Part shown: positions 1-7,286 of the stretch, one piece after another
Layout of the letters: every line of letters starts with the position of its first letter
Numbering within the stretch: the first letter of the stretch is position 1
Origin: Oligoflexia bacterium
GTDB lineage: Bacteria; Bdellovibrionota; Bdellovibrionia; Bdellovibrionales; UBA1609
Reading direction: 5' to 3'
DNA length: 10,504 nucleotides
NCBI GenBank assembly: GCA_026914095.1
Contig: JAPPIY010000231.1
Location: 1-10,504, forward strand
Notes under the pieces: generated by a model
The model's database searches: none
What the model was told of the DNA's origin: nothing
What the model saw: only the letters and a program-made list of their open reading frames with translations
Translations under genes and position numbers: made by a program

Positions 1-190
1 GATAACCCCTGCTTCTTACCAAAAAATAACAACCTTTAGAAAAACTTTTTTAATGTATTCCCCCTAAATCTCATAAAATCGAAATTTTAACATCAAATGG
101 CAGTCTAATCTTAACTTTTACTTATATCTATTATAAGATACAAGTCTAAATGGCGAAAAAATCTCAATCTGTTCTTGACCCCCATTTCAA
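1..190. other. AT-rich stretch without a gene
   Basis: No convincing reading frame is visible on either strand. The only structure I see is a short perfect inverted repeat, CTTATA-tctat-TATAAG at 121-137. It is AT-only apart from one C/G pair and is not diagnostic of anything. The stretch lies beyond the 3' end of the transposase remnant and may include the decayed end of that insertion sequence. Confidence 0.4.
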
Positions 191-550
191 CTAGACAGCT
201 TGATCCATCAATTTCCTGTATTCTACAGGACTTTTCATACCAAGTCCTGGTGAAGCGCCACATTAGTATAGTCCTCAGTCCAATTCTTAAATAACCTCAT
301 AACTGTCTCTCTTTTCTTCCTCCTTGTTAGGCTCCTGAATTTTCTTGCCTTTACGGCCGGAGCAATAACCCCGCTCTTCCATATTTCTCATACGCCTTTT
401 TTATCTCATAAAAACTGGAACGGGCTATTCCCGCTACTTTACAAGCTTTCTGGATATTTCCCAAGTCCTGAGACAATTGCAACAATGATATCTTTGCGCT
501 TATTAATCGTTGTTCTTTCTTATCTCTTATGTATTACTTTTCTCGTTCAT
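191..550 (-). pseudogene. Decayed IS481/IS3-like transposase remnant
   Basis: Reading the minus strand across frames gives a broken transposase. It starts at an ATG at 550 preceded by AGAGGAA. A helix-turn-helix segment follows (about 375-510), including LGNIQKACKVAGIARSSFYE and then KKAYEKYGRAGLLLR. This resembles the N-terminal domain of IS481-type transposases (a LGNVSKACK...SRxxFY pattern). A frameshift at about 350-355 leads to RKGKKIQEPN. Further down, in two other frames, come LFKNWTEDYTNVALHQDL and then GLGMKSPVEYRKLMDQAV, ending at a TAG at 191-193. This matches the usual C-terminal '(W)...YN..RPHQGLGxKxPxEY' end. At least three frameshifts are needed. The total is only about 120 codons against roughly 300 or more for an intact protein, so most of the DDE catalytic core is deleted. 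I could not define terminal inverted repeats with confidence. IS481 versus IS3 is uncertain; that it is a dead transposase is fairly sure. Confidence 0.72.
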
Positions 551-580
551 TGTTCCTCTTTCTTTTTTAATGAGCTAATT

Positions 581-605
581 AACAGGATATTTTATCCCGT
601 TTTTT
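581..605. other. Hairpin between operon end and transposase remnant
   Basis: AACAGGATA (581-589) and TATCCCGTT (593-601) form a nine-pair stem with a 3-base loop. Read as minus-strand RNA all nine pairs hold, one of them a G-U wobble. Read as plus-strand RNA there is one A-C mismatch, but a T run (602-605) follows directly. For the minus-strand operon ending at 701 it lies about 100 bases past the stop codon and is not followed by a U tract, so it is a poor intrinsic terminator in that direction. It could be part of the old insertion sequence end. The rest of 551-700 holds nothing I can assign. Confidence 0.3.
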
Positions 606-700
606 CGTGGGAGGAACAACCTCTTCTTTTACGCAATGCGTGACCAGCTTTTTCCACCTAAGTACATATAACCTGCTGTTTTAAAATAGCGTCATTACTC

Positions 701-1855
701 TTATTCGGAATTTTGTAAAATGTCTATATTGAGAGGCTGGTATTTTATAACCACTTTATCTTTTGTATTAAATTTAGAATCCGTCCTATAACGAGACAAA
801 TCAAAATTCGGTCCAAAATAAATGGCCAATTTTTCAATATCTAAAGACCAGCCAGTTTCAACATCTTCAGGCGCTTTCTTATTATTAAAAAACACTTCTA
901 CTGTTCCCTGTTTTGGAATCTCCTCTAAATAGACAGTTTTAGAGGGGATAGACTGAAGCAAATTATCTGACACATCCGTTAAAAGCTTCCCCCAGCTTGC
1001 ATCACAAATAGAAAGGCTCACACCCTCCATTTTCTCTATAAGAGAGTAAACATGATCAGGAGGAGTATAGCTGGCGCCTGATCTAGTCGTATCATCTAAG
1101 GGACAGCCTATCTTGTGTTTTTTTGGCGGAATAACAGCATAAGCGCGAATATTCTCACCCCTCACCCCAAACATTTTCAGTTGATCTAAAATCTCATTGG
1201 ACATTGTATCGGCTATTACAGAAGAGTCCTTACTGCTGTTTCTAATTCCACCTACATACTCCTCCCCTCCCGCGTCAGAAATAAAAAATAAAATCAATAT
1301 CTTGTCTTCTCCAAAAAAATCTGACCGAAACTTCTTATCAGCTTGCTGAGCGATATACTGAATAGGCTTAAAAAAGTTTTCATCATGCAGATTGATATCA
1401 GCTTCAATATTTTCAGCTAGAGCGCACACCAGATCAGAACGGGACATCTGACTGCTCCCTCCATAAGACAGATAAGGGCCTAGCTGACTGCTCTTACGAA
1501 GGCGGGAGAGGCTGATAGAGCATTTTTCCGCAACATGCTCAGTATTAACAAAAAGAAAACTAGCTCCCTTTCCTCCTTTTACTCCCGCTGATGTAACGGC
1601 AAAATTATAATTGAAATGAGGATAACTGTCTAAAAGAGGATCTAAAAACAAGGCAATATTCTCAGCCAAATGCTTTCTATGCTTCTCCATACTTCCTGAA
1701 TGATCTGTAATGAATAAAAAACTGACAGAATTGATAAACTCGCCATACGAAAGATCAAGCTTAAACTCTTTTGACTCCAGCAAATAAGGGGTTAGGCTTT
1801 TATTGTCATCGCAGGCAAAAACAAAAAAACAAAAAACAAACACCATTACTCTCAT
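701..1855 (-). CDS. VWA-domain lipoprotein
   Basis: A 384-residue exported lipoprotein. The first 14 residues form a hydrophobic signal ending in a lipobox (VFAC), giving lipidated Cys15. A von Willebrand factor A domain covers about residues 43-300. It has a MIDAS motif D51-H-S53-G-S55, and the strand ILILFFISDAGGEE (about 187-199) supplies the second acidic metal-binding site at D194. VWA domains of this kind bind a divalent cation and mediate protein-protein adhesion or assembly. The C-terminal 80 residues (VEVFFNNKKAPE...GWSLDIEK...) look like the beta-rich tail common to deltaproteobacterial VWA lipoproteins. Cys15 is followed by two Asp residues; in enterobacteria Asp at +2 retains a lipoprotein in the inner membrane, though that rule may not hold here. 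The start is well supported: AAGGAG lies 5 bases upstream. It is the last gene of the operon, 14 bases after its neighbour. The ligand is unknown. Confidence 0.85.
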   Translation of the reverse strand: MRVMVFVFCFFVFACDDNKSLTPYLLESKEFKLDLSYGEFINSVSFLFITDHSGSMEKHRKHLAENIALFLDPLLDSYPHFNYNFAVTSAGVKGGKGASFLFVNTEHVAEKCSISLSRLRKSSQLGPYLSYGGSSQMSRSDLVCALAENIEADINLHDENFFKPIQYIAQQADKKFRSDFFGEDKILILFFISDAGGEEYVGGIRNSSKDSSVIADTMSNEILDQLKMFGVRGENIRAYAVIPPKKHKIGCPLDDTTRSGASYTPPDHVYSLIEKMEGVSLSICDASWGKLLTDVSDNLLQSIPSKTVYLEEIPKQGTVEVFFNNKKAPEDVETGWSLDIEKLAIYFGPNFDLSRYRTDSKFNTKDKVVIKYQPLNIDILQNSE

Positions 1856-1860
1856 AACAA

Positions 1861-1866
1861 CTCCTT
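1861..1866 (-). promoter_or_regulatory. Ribosome binding site of the VWA lipoprotein gene
   Basis: AAGGAG on the minus strand, 5 bases before the ATG at 1855. It fits the 14-base gap after the preceding stop codon and fixes the start in favour of this ATG over the one three codons later. Confidence 0.75.
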
Positions 1867-1869
1867 AAA

Positions 1870-3684
1870 TTATAAAATATAACTTCCCGCTAAACACCTT
1901 TCGCTCCTGTCAGCCTGATAGTTAGACAGCTCATCCAGCCAAATTTCCTCTCTATTGAAGGGAAAATATAAAAAACCGTTAGACTTATACAAAGAAATAT
2001 CCTTGAACCAAAACTCCCCTTGCAGAACAGCTAAACCAGCCGGCGCTCCATATTCTCTGTATAAAAGCTCCGCTTCAATAAGGTGAAAACTCTGTAAAGC
2101 GTCCTCAATGCTTTTCAATTCTTTTTTTAGCAAAAACTCAACTCTCGCATGGATTTTATTTTCTAAATTTTCAACGATCTTATCTTCTAGGGCTGATAAC
2201 CGCTTAAATTTTGTTTTTCTGTCTCTTTTCTGGGTTTCTATAGAACTATAAAGCAGAATATCATTTTTTAACCGACTGTCTTTTCTCAAATTATAAAACA
2301 GATTTATTTTGGCAGGCCGTTCTGATTTTATATTGATCTTGTCTGAGTTTTCCCGCTTTTTCAGATTCCCGCTTACACGGGAAGGACTGCTTACACGGGA
2401 AGGACTGCTTACACGGGAAGGACTGCTTACATGGGAAGGACTGCTTACACGGGAAGGACTGCTTACATGGGAAGGACTGTCGTGTTGAAATTTCAAATCG
2501 GATCGGTATAAGCTCAAACTCTGTTGGGACTCCCGCTGACTCACAAGCTCAGCCTTTAGAAATGAGACAAAATGCGGGAGGGAAAAATCAAATGGAGACG
2601 GTCCCGCTTGATAATAAGGATTTTTAGAATCATAGAAAGCTAAAATCGATCGGATTAAAATTTTATAAAGTTTTTGGTCCAAAATTTTTTTCAATCCCCT
2701 ATATTGATTAAAAAAAGCTGTCTTAAAACTCATTAAAGATTGAACTGCTCCCTTGTCATCGCAGTTTTTAAGCTGGGAAAGAGCCATAACAGAATGCATG
2801 GAGGGACTGATCTGTTTTAGAAAAGCTGGATAATTGAGAGCCAGCGCGGTTGAATAAGCCTTAGGGTTATTTGTTTCATTCAAATAAAGCCAGGACATCT
2901 CCTCCTGAGCTAAAAACCAAAAATAAGACAGCTCCTTAATCTTTTGATAATAATGCAAACCCGCTTGATTTTCCCCTACATCAGCCAGCAGTCTGGCGAT
3001 TGTGAGATGGATTTTATCTTTTCTGTACTTGTCTTTTGTCTTAGACAACAGCCAGGATAAAATTTTAGTTGCCGAATCCATATTACCTGTCTGTATTAAG
3101 CTCAATACAAACAGCCATTCTAAAGAAAACACATCCACTTTAGCGCTCAGGGGAAGAGCCAGCAAAGACTTTATATAATTCTGATCTTTCGTTAAATGAA
3201 AAGGGGCCTTAGAGCCTATTTTAAAAACCGTTTCCGGAGAAAAAATCACCTGCCACTCAGTTGAAATAGGAAAATAAAAGGAATTCCATATAGGATTATT
3301 CTTATCAATATCAACTTTCCACAGCCGGCTGACAACAGGATTAATTTGACTGGGCTTGGAATTTTTCAAAAGCTCATTTAAAGACAAAACTTCAAAACCA
3401 TTTTGAAACAGCAAATAAGAATAAAGAGCCGAGCCTGTGGCGCTTTTAGCAAAAGACGCGCCTTGAATCGAGTCCAGCCAGATTTCTAAAGCTCTTTCAA
3501 AATTTTGATTCTCAAAAGCTTGAATGAAAGAAGCTGGTTTATTTAAAAAAACAGAGCCTATGTCCTTCTTTAACTGCTTTTGCAAATTGAAACTGCTGTC
3601 TTTTTTCTCTAAAATATCTATAATATTTCCCTCAGTTAAAAAGGGAAAACATAACAAACAAAAAAACAAGTTCATTTTTTTCAA
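1870..3684 (-). CDS. Exported helical-repeat (TPR-like) protein with hexapeptide repeats
   Basis: A 604-residue protein of unrecognised family. Residues 1-19 form a signal peptide (KKMN, then a hydrophobic core LFFCLLCFPFL), so it should be periplasmic or outer-membrane associated. Residues about 30-350 are almost all amphipathic helix with TPR-like spacing, for example NFERALEIWLDSI and NMDSATKILSWLLSK. Residues about 393-447 are a foreign-looking Ser/Pro/Arg segment with six hexapeptides SPS(R/H)VS, produced by an in-frame palindromic element listed separately. A Lys-rich, probably coiled-coil segment follows (about 485-540), then a conserved-looking end, FYFPFNREEIWLDEL-type. The start is TTG at 3684, overlapping the previous stop as TTGA, with a GGGGTG Shine-Dalgarno-like site 5 bases upstream. 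The ATG three codons later would sit 14 bases from that site, which is too far. It probably acts as a scaffold in the envelope complex encoded by the operon; this is inferred from context only. Confidence 0.75.
   Translation of the reverse strand: MKKMNLFFCLLCFPFLTEGNIIDILEKKDSSFNLQKQLKKDIGSVFLNKPASFIQAFENQNFERALEIWLDSIQGASFAKSATGSALYSYLLFQNGFEVLSLNELLKNSKPSQINPVVSRLWKVDIDKNNPIWNSFYFPISTEWQVIFSPETVFKIGSKAPFHLTKDQNYIKSLLALPLSAKVDVFSLEWLFVLSLIQTGNMDSATKILSWLLSKTKDKYRKDKIHLTIARLLADVGENQAGLHYYQKIKELSYFWFLAQEEMSWLYLNETNNPKAYSTALALNYPAFLKQISPSMHSVMALSQLKNCDDKGAVQSLMSFKTAFFNQYRGLKKILDQKLYKILIRSILAFYDSKNPYYQAGPSPFDFSLPHFVSFLKAELVSQRESQQSLSLYRSDLKFQHDSPSHVSSPSRVSSPSHVSSPSRVSSPSRVSSPSRVSGNLKKRENSDKINIKSERPAKINLFYNLRKDSRLKNDILLYSSIETQKRDRKTKFKRLSALEDKIVENLENKIHARVEFLLKKELKSIEDALQSFHLIEAELLYREYGAPAGLAVLQGEFWFKDISLYKSNGFLYFPFNREEIWLDELSNYQADRSERCLAGSYIL
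2344..2507 (-). repeat. In-frame palindromic element, copy 1
   Basis: On the plus strand this runs from TGAGTTTT (2344-2351) through AGATTCCCGCTT (2363-2374) to TTCAAATCGGATCGGT (2492-2507). All three blocks recur in the same order and orientation in copy 2 (8725-8879). It contains a hairpin TTCCCG-cttaca-CGGGAA (2366-2383). It is read in frame as part of the helical-repeat protein, residues about 393-447. The hairpin resembles the ATTCCCGCGAAAGCGGGAAT class of dispersed palindromes found in many proteobacteria. The middle of this copy is replaced or expanded by an 18-bp tandem repeat. The boundaries are my estimate from the limits of similarity between the two copies. Confidence 0.7.
2371..2478 (-). 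repeat. 18-bp tandem repeat, six units
   Basis: Six head-to-tail copies of GCTTACACGGGAAGGACT on the plus strand start at 2371, 2389, 2407, 2425, 2443 and 2461. Units 4 and 6 have ATG in place of ACG, turning Arg into His in the protein; otherwise the units are identical. On the coding strand each unit encodes SPSRVS or SPSHVS. The first unit is the right half of the hairpin at 2366-2383, so the array appears to have grown from the palindromic element. Near-identity of the units points to recent expansion or ongoing slippage. The period is a multiple of three, so changes in copy number keep the frame. Confidence 0.95.
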
Positions 3685-4367
3685 AACAACACCCCGGCGG
3701 AAACAGATATTTTATAAAAATATTCATGCACCTCTCGATTTTCATCCTTGCTGGAAAAACGGTACTTGTAATAAAAAGCCTGAGCCTCTATCCGGGTGTT
3801 AAAATGTTTATGCCACCACTGCGCCACACCCATCGCTAAAGAATAGATCGGAACATTTTTCTCTTGATGGGATAGCTCTACTTGACCGGCCAAAGCCGAT
3901 AAATACAAATCAAAATGAGCCAATTGGTTGTATAAAACCGCTTTTCCGTAAAAGGGATACCACTCGACTCCAGCTAAATAAGACTGTTTATTATAGTATT
4001 TTAACTCCAAAGGAGTCCGCCCTCTCAAATTAATCTCGTCCTTTCCATCTTGGTTGATAGGATTATCATAATAGGAATACCTTAAATTTAAACTAAAATA
4101 ATTGCTTATAAACCAACGGTAAGACAGATCCACAGAATAGGAATTCATATAATTAAAACCTTTTAAAATGGGGGACCAGCTCAAATCCGCTGAAGATGAA
4201 AAACGTTTTTCCAGCCATCTTTTTTGAACAACTTTCAGATTAGCGCTAGAAAAATGAAATCTCTTTTTATCTAAAATCTCAGTGTTTTTTCCCAACTTCT
4301 CAAAATCTGAAAAACTCAATAAAGGAAAACAAAAAATCAATAAAAGAAAAAACCAATATATTTTCAT
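3681..4367 (-). CDS. Outer-membrane beta-barrel protein (OMP_myx_plus-like)
   Basis: About 228 residues from the ATG at 4367. A typical signal peptide (KIYWFFLLLIFCFPLLSFS) is followed by alternating polar/hydrophobic strands rich in Tyr, Trp and Phe, and the protein ends in Phe, as outer-membrane barrels do. The stretch VVQKRWLEKRF...ADLSWSP followed by YGKAVLYNQLAHFDLYLSA matches my recollection of the 'outer membrane beta-barrel domain' family of myxobacteria and Bdellovibrio (YGK..LFNK.IVHFDLYL pattern). The size suits about 8 strands. An ATG two codons upstream (4373) is possible but lies only 3 bases from the AAAGGAG site; the ATG at 4367 lies 9 bases away and is preferred. The gene begins about 27 bases after the large lipoprotein gene and overlaps the next gene by TTGA. 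It is probably the outer-membrane anchor of the complex. Confidence 0.75.
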   Translation of the reverse strand: MKIYWFFLLLIFCFPLLSFSDFEKLGKNTEILDKKRFHFSSANLKVVQKRWLEKRFSSSADLSWSPILKGFNYMNSYSVDLSYRWFISNYFSLNLRYSYYDNPINQDGKDEINLRGRTPLELKYYNKQSYLAGVEWYPFYGKAVLYNQLAHFDLYLSALAGQVELSHQEKNVPIYSLAMGVAQWWHKHFNTRIEAQAFYYKYRFSSKDENREVHEYFYKISVSAGVLF

Positions 4368-4376
4368 GTCCATTCA

Positions 4377-4383
4377 CTCCTTT
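4377..4383 (-). promoter_or_regulatory. Ribosome binding site deciding the barrel start
   Basis: AAAGGAG on the minus strand. The spacer is 3 bases to the ATG at 4373 and 9 bases to the ATG at 4367. The second spacing is normal and leaves a better signal peptide start (MKIYW). Confidence 0.6.
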
Positions 4384-4394
4384 GTTAAATGCGT

Positions 4395-7286
4395 TTATTC
4401 TATCTTCAAACTCTTAAAAGTTGTGCTTTTTATATCGTCTTCCATTTCTGGATCTAAAAAATAAATGTAAGGGCTGTTTGTCTTTAAAGCCAGTTCCACA
4501 GAACCCTTTTGATGTTTGCCCACAGAACATTTGACTTCCAAAAATGACACCCTGTCTTTAACAACATGACTCCAATCGCTCTGACCGTCATAAGCCTTAC
4601 CCACTTGTTTATTTTCTGTAATAAATTGAGGGACCTCACAGACACAAGAATCACTCGTCTCAATTATTTCAAACAAGTCCTCTGCAATTTCACTTGCCTT
4701 CTCAAAATCGCTGTTTATCTTTGTAGAATCTCTGGTTAAACAAGCAATATCCGCCTCCACACCTTGTTCTGAAAAAAAGTATTTATCTTTATTAAATTGA
4801 GTGAGGTCAAAAAAATCGGGAGTTTTATCCATACGATACCTTATCTGGCATGTTTTATGAGAAGAATCCAATTCCACAAAACAATTTATCTCAGGCTTTA
4901 AATTAAAAAAGATATGAAGCCCAAATCCCTTTTCGCTATTTTCTTCAGCTGGCTCATTAGCTAAAGGATACTCATTCACATACTCCTTATCAACAGAGAG
5001 AGCCTGCCCCGAATAACCTTCGCCATCAGCGGATAAGTTTTTTAATACAACAAGAGTATCAACAGAATAATCCCATTTCCAATAGGCTGAAATAATCTGA
5101 TTATCTTTATTAGTTTGCGCTGAATTTAACTCCAACTTTGCTTTATAAGAGCAAATGGACTCCATATAAACTGGTTTGTTTTCCTGTTGTTTATCGTCAG
5201 ATTCCCCCCTCATTTCACCAGATTCTTCTTCTTTCGCCTCATCAGAGAGCGCTCGTTCATAAAAAACAAACTCAGAACATTCACAAGCGCTTTCTTTAAA
5301 AGGCCCATCCCTATCCATAAAACAGGCATGGCTGGATTTCGGGTTATGATTTTTCACAGCTAAAAGATCCCTTAAACTTTTACTCTCATTGGCAAAAGGC
5401 AGAGCTTTTGCTATGTTTTCTTTAAAATTACTGGAAAAAACATACTCCTCCCTCATTTGAGTTTCTATTGAGACATCAACGCCAACCCACTCTTGAATCC
5501 CATCGCTTTGTTTAATATGAGTGGAAATTTTAAAATTTTCATCTGGATTGAAAGATTCAATATAATTCACTTTCACAGAAGGCAGAATATTAAACTCCAG
5601 CCTAACAGACTTTCCAACAATACCAGCTGAAACCGGTTTTAAGTTAAAAGGAAAATCGTAAAGTTTCGTGTATTTCTCTTTCTCCAGCCAATCCATCAGC
5701 TCTACACCATAAAACCTCTCCCACTTGTCACCACCGGTTTTCCCAACGCCTTGTAAAGTCCATTTGATAGGAATGTTTTGAGGAAGAATTTGGTTTTCCC
5801 TTTCTTCAAAAATAAAGTAAGGCGGTTCTGAATAGTTATGGTCTTTCAAATAAAACTTCAGAGCGCTCATTGCTCCCGCCCTCATAAGATTGACCGGCAA
5901 AATAGGAGAGGAAACCGGCTGATGCCCCCCTAACCGCCACTTTACATGCTCCGGCAATTTATAAAAACTCAGCTCCCATTTTGACTTATCCACCCGCTCA
6001 AAACTGCTGTCTCCTTTAAAAATATAAATATCTGTCTTTTCAGTGATTGGAATATTTTTTAATTTTAACCTATCAAGAGTTTTATCCAGAGTTGGAACAT
6101 TTTTTGCATTTAACTTATCCAAAGACAGATAGCAGTTTTTTTGCAGATTCCATTTTTTTTGTTGATGAATCATAAAATCAGAGCTGATTTTATGATAAAT
6201 TCCGCATAAAGCCTGAGAATCTATTTTATAATACAAATGATTCCTTTGAATATGAGGAGGAATATTATAATGTTTCACATAAAGCTCCGCAGATAAAGCC
6301 ACGGAACCCAGCTCTGTAAGAGGAGCTAAACAAAGAGATCGATTCAAAAAGTCAGTTTTCTCAGTGATACAAGACTCGCCGGCTGTTATCTTGTTAATCA
6401 CTTGATAGTAAGGCTCTTTTAGAAACGGAACCAACTCTATGGGAACACTCTCTCCAAGCTCATCAGTCAAGTCCAGAATATCAAAATCTCTTCCAAGACC
6501 TATTGCGTCCCACTCTGCATTTTCATTTTTACCTTCCGACATTGCGTCCCATTCTGGATCAGAATAATCAGACATGGAATGAAGATTCATATAGACATCA
6601 AGTGTATAAAAAATGAAATTGTCCTCAACTCTTGATCTTAGCTTCTCTCCCGCATACAGCTTGCCATAAAAACCTAAATCTAAGCTGGACAACAGATGAT
6701 CTCTATACCATCTGTCATCACTTAAATTAATATAACTGTCATGATCCATTTTAATTCTATAAAATTTGGGAGGAGTATAGCTTTTATGCACAACAGCTGT
6801 GAATTCCCTATTCACTGTAGAAATAGAGCCTTTGTCTGGATACCCCAGTTTTTTCAATTGAATAGACAAAGGCAACGAAACCTTTACATAGGTTTGATCC
6901 CAAGTAAAAGTTTCACTGGGCCTCCACTTCAAAACACCTATTTGTTTTTTAGAGTCATAGCTCCACTGAGAGCCTTTTAATTCCGCAAAGGGATTATCCT
7001 TAATAATCAGTTCATACTTTGAGTTAAAATGATTCAACATCCTAAACTTGATATTGTAAGACTGCGCAACCCCTTCATAAAATTCCATTGTTAAATCATT
7101 CTTGCCAACAACATCAATTTTAATGAGCTTTTCCACCAAAACCTCACTGAAATTAGAAAAGTGCTGGAGGCCTGTTTTTAAAACTCCATCCCGTATATCT
7201 GCTGGAAAGCCTTTTAAGGGATCCTGTCCGCAGGAAAACACAGTCCCCAGTAAAAAACATAAAAATATCCGCTTAATTTTAAACAT
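4395..7286 (-). CDS. Large envelope lipoprotein, function unknown
   Basis: A 963-residue protein beginning MFKIKRIFLCFLLGTVFSC, a lipoprotein signal peptide with lipobox VFSC and lipidated Cys19. About 60 residues in, the sequence reads like an Ig- or cadherin-like module (YNIKFRML...GVLKWRPSETFTWDQTYVKV). The rest is beta-rich and I recognise no catalytic motif. Fourteen further Cys residues are scattered in pairs, several close together (CMDR-type, CECS and CVCE stretches), suggesting disulfides in an oxidising compartment. An acidic low-complexity insert (DEAKEEESGEMRGESDD) lies about two thirds along. The ATG at 7286 is preferred over the GTG one codon upstream because AAGGAGG lies 6 bases before it. 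It overlaps the previous stop by one base (TGATG). By position, between the TonB-like protein and the outer-membrane barrel, it is a candidate periplasmic or surface part of the same complex. I do not recognise a named family. Confidence 0.8.
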   Translation of the reverse strand: MFKIKRIFLCFLLGTVFSCGQDPLKGFPADIRDGVLKTGLQHFSNFSEVLVEKLIKIDVVGKNDLTMEFYEGVAQSYNIKFRMLNHFNSKYELIIKDNPFAELKGSQWSYDSKKQIGVLKWRPSETFTWDQTYVKVSLPLSIQLKKLGYPDKGSISTVNREFTAVVHKSYTPPKFYRIKMDHDSYINLSDDRWYRDHLLSSLDLGFYGKLYAGEKLRSRVEDNFIFYTLDVYMNLHSMSDYSDPEWDAMSEGKNENAEWDAIGLGRDFDILDLTDELGESVPIELVPFLKEPYYQVINKITAGESCITEKTDFLNRSLCLAPLTELGSVALSAELYVKHYNIPPHIQRNHLYYKIDSQALCGIYHKISSDFMIHQQKKWNLQKNCYLSLDKLNAKNVPTLDKTLDRLKLKNIPITEKTDIYIFKGDSSFERVDKSKWELSFYKLPEHVKWRLGGHQPVSSPILPVNLMRAGAMSALKFYLKDHNYSEPPYFIFEERENQILPQNIPIKWTLQGVGKTGGDKWERFYGVELMDWLEKEKYTKLYDFPFNLKPVSAGIVGKSVRLEFNILPSVKVNYIESFNPDENFKISTHIKQSDGIQEWVGVDVSIETQMREEYVFSSNFKENIAKALPFANESKSLRDLLAVKNHNPKSSHACFMDRDGPFKESACECSEFVFYERALSDEAKEEESGEMRGESDDKQQENKPVYMESICSYKAKLELNSAQTNKDNQIISAYWKWDYSVDTLVVLKNLSADGEGYSGQALSVDKEYVNEYPLANEPAEENSEKGFGLHIFFNLKPEINCFVELDSSHKTCQIRYRMDKTPDFFDLTQFNKDKYFFSEQGVEADIACLTRDSTKINSDFEKASEIAEDLFEIIETSDSCVCEVPQFITENKQVGKAYDGQSDWSHVVKDRVSFLEVKCSVGKHQKGSVELALKTNSPYIYFLDPEMEDDIKSTTFKSLKIE
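6502..6556 (-). repeat. Short direct repeat within the large lipoprotein gene
   Basis: ATTGCGTCCCACTCTG (6502-6517) and ATTGCGTCCCATTCTG (6541-6556) match at 15 of 16 bases and start 39 bases apart, exactly 13 codons. The protein reads EWDAMSEGKNENA followed by EWDAIGLGRDFDI. Only the EWDA part is alike, so this is either a small partial duplication or a short motif repeated by chance. Confidence 0.5.

Noticed and set aside
121..180. Minus-strand promoter with TATAAT near 130-137
   Set aside because: No acceptable -35 hexamer lies at normal spacing, and no gene follows in that direction within the window; the region is simply AT-rich.
581..605. Intrinsic terminator for the minus-strand operon
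   Set aside because: The stem is good in that direction but is not followed by a U tract, and it is about 100 bases beyond the last stop. It is kept only as an unassigned hairpin.
170..620. Terminal inverted repeats of the insertion sequence (TGTTCTTGACCCC near 169-182 and GGGAGGAACA near 609)
   Set aside because: The match is too partial to define ends; I could not exclude chance.
2371..2478. Possible CRISPR array
   Set aside because: The units are directly adjacent with no spacers, the period is 18 bases, and the array is translated in frame inside a gene.
2645..2665. A third partial copy of the RSDL-encoding block (ATCGATCGGATTAAAATTTT, near copy 1)
   Set aside because: Only a GATCGGAT core is shared, the alignment needs shifts, and the encoded residues fit the surrounding helix; chance is sufficient.
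3524..3802. Plus-strand open frame of 92 codons across the junction of the helical-repeat and barrel genes
   Set aside because: It lies opposite two well-supported minus-strand genes, has no convincing ribosome binding site and shows no recognisable protein pattern.
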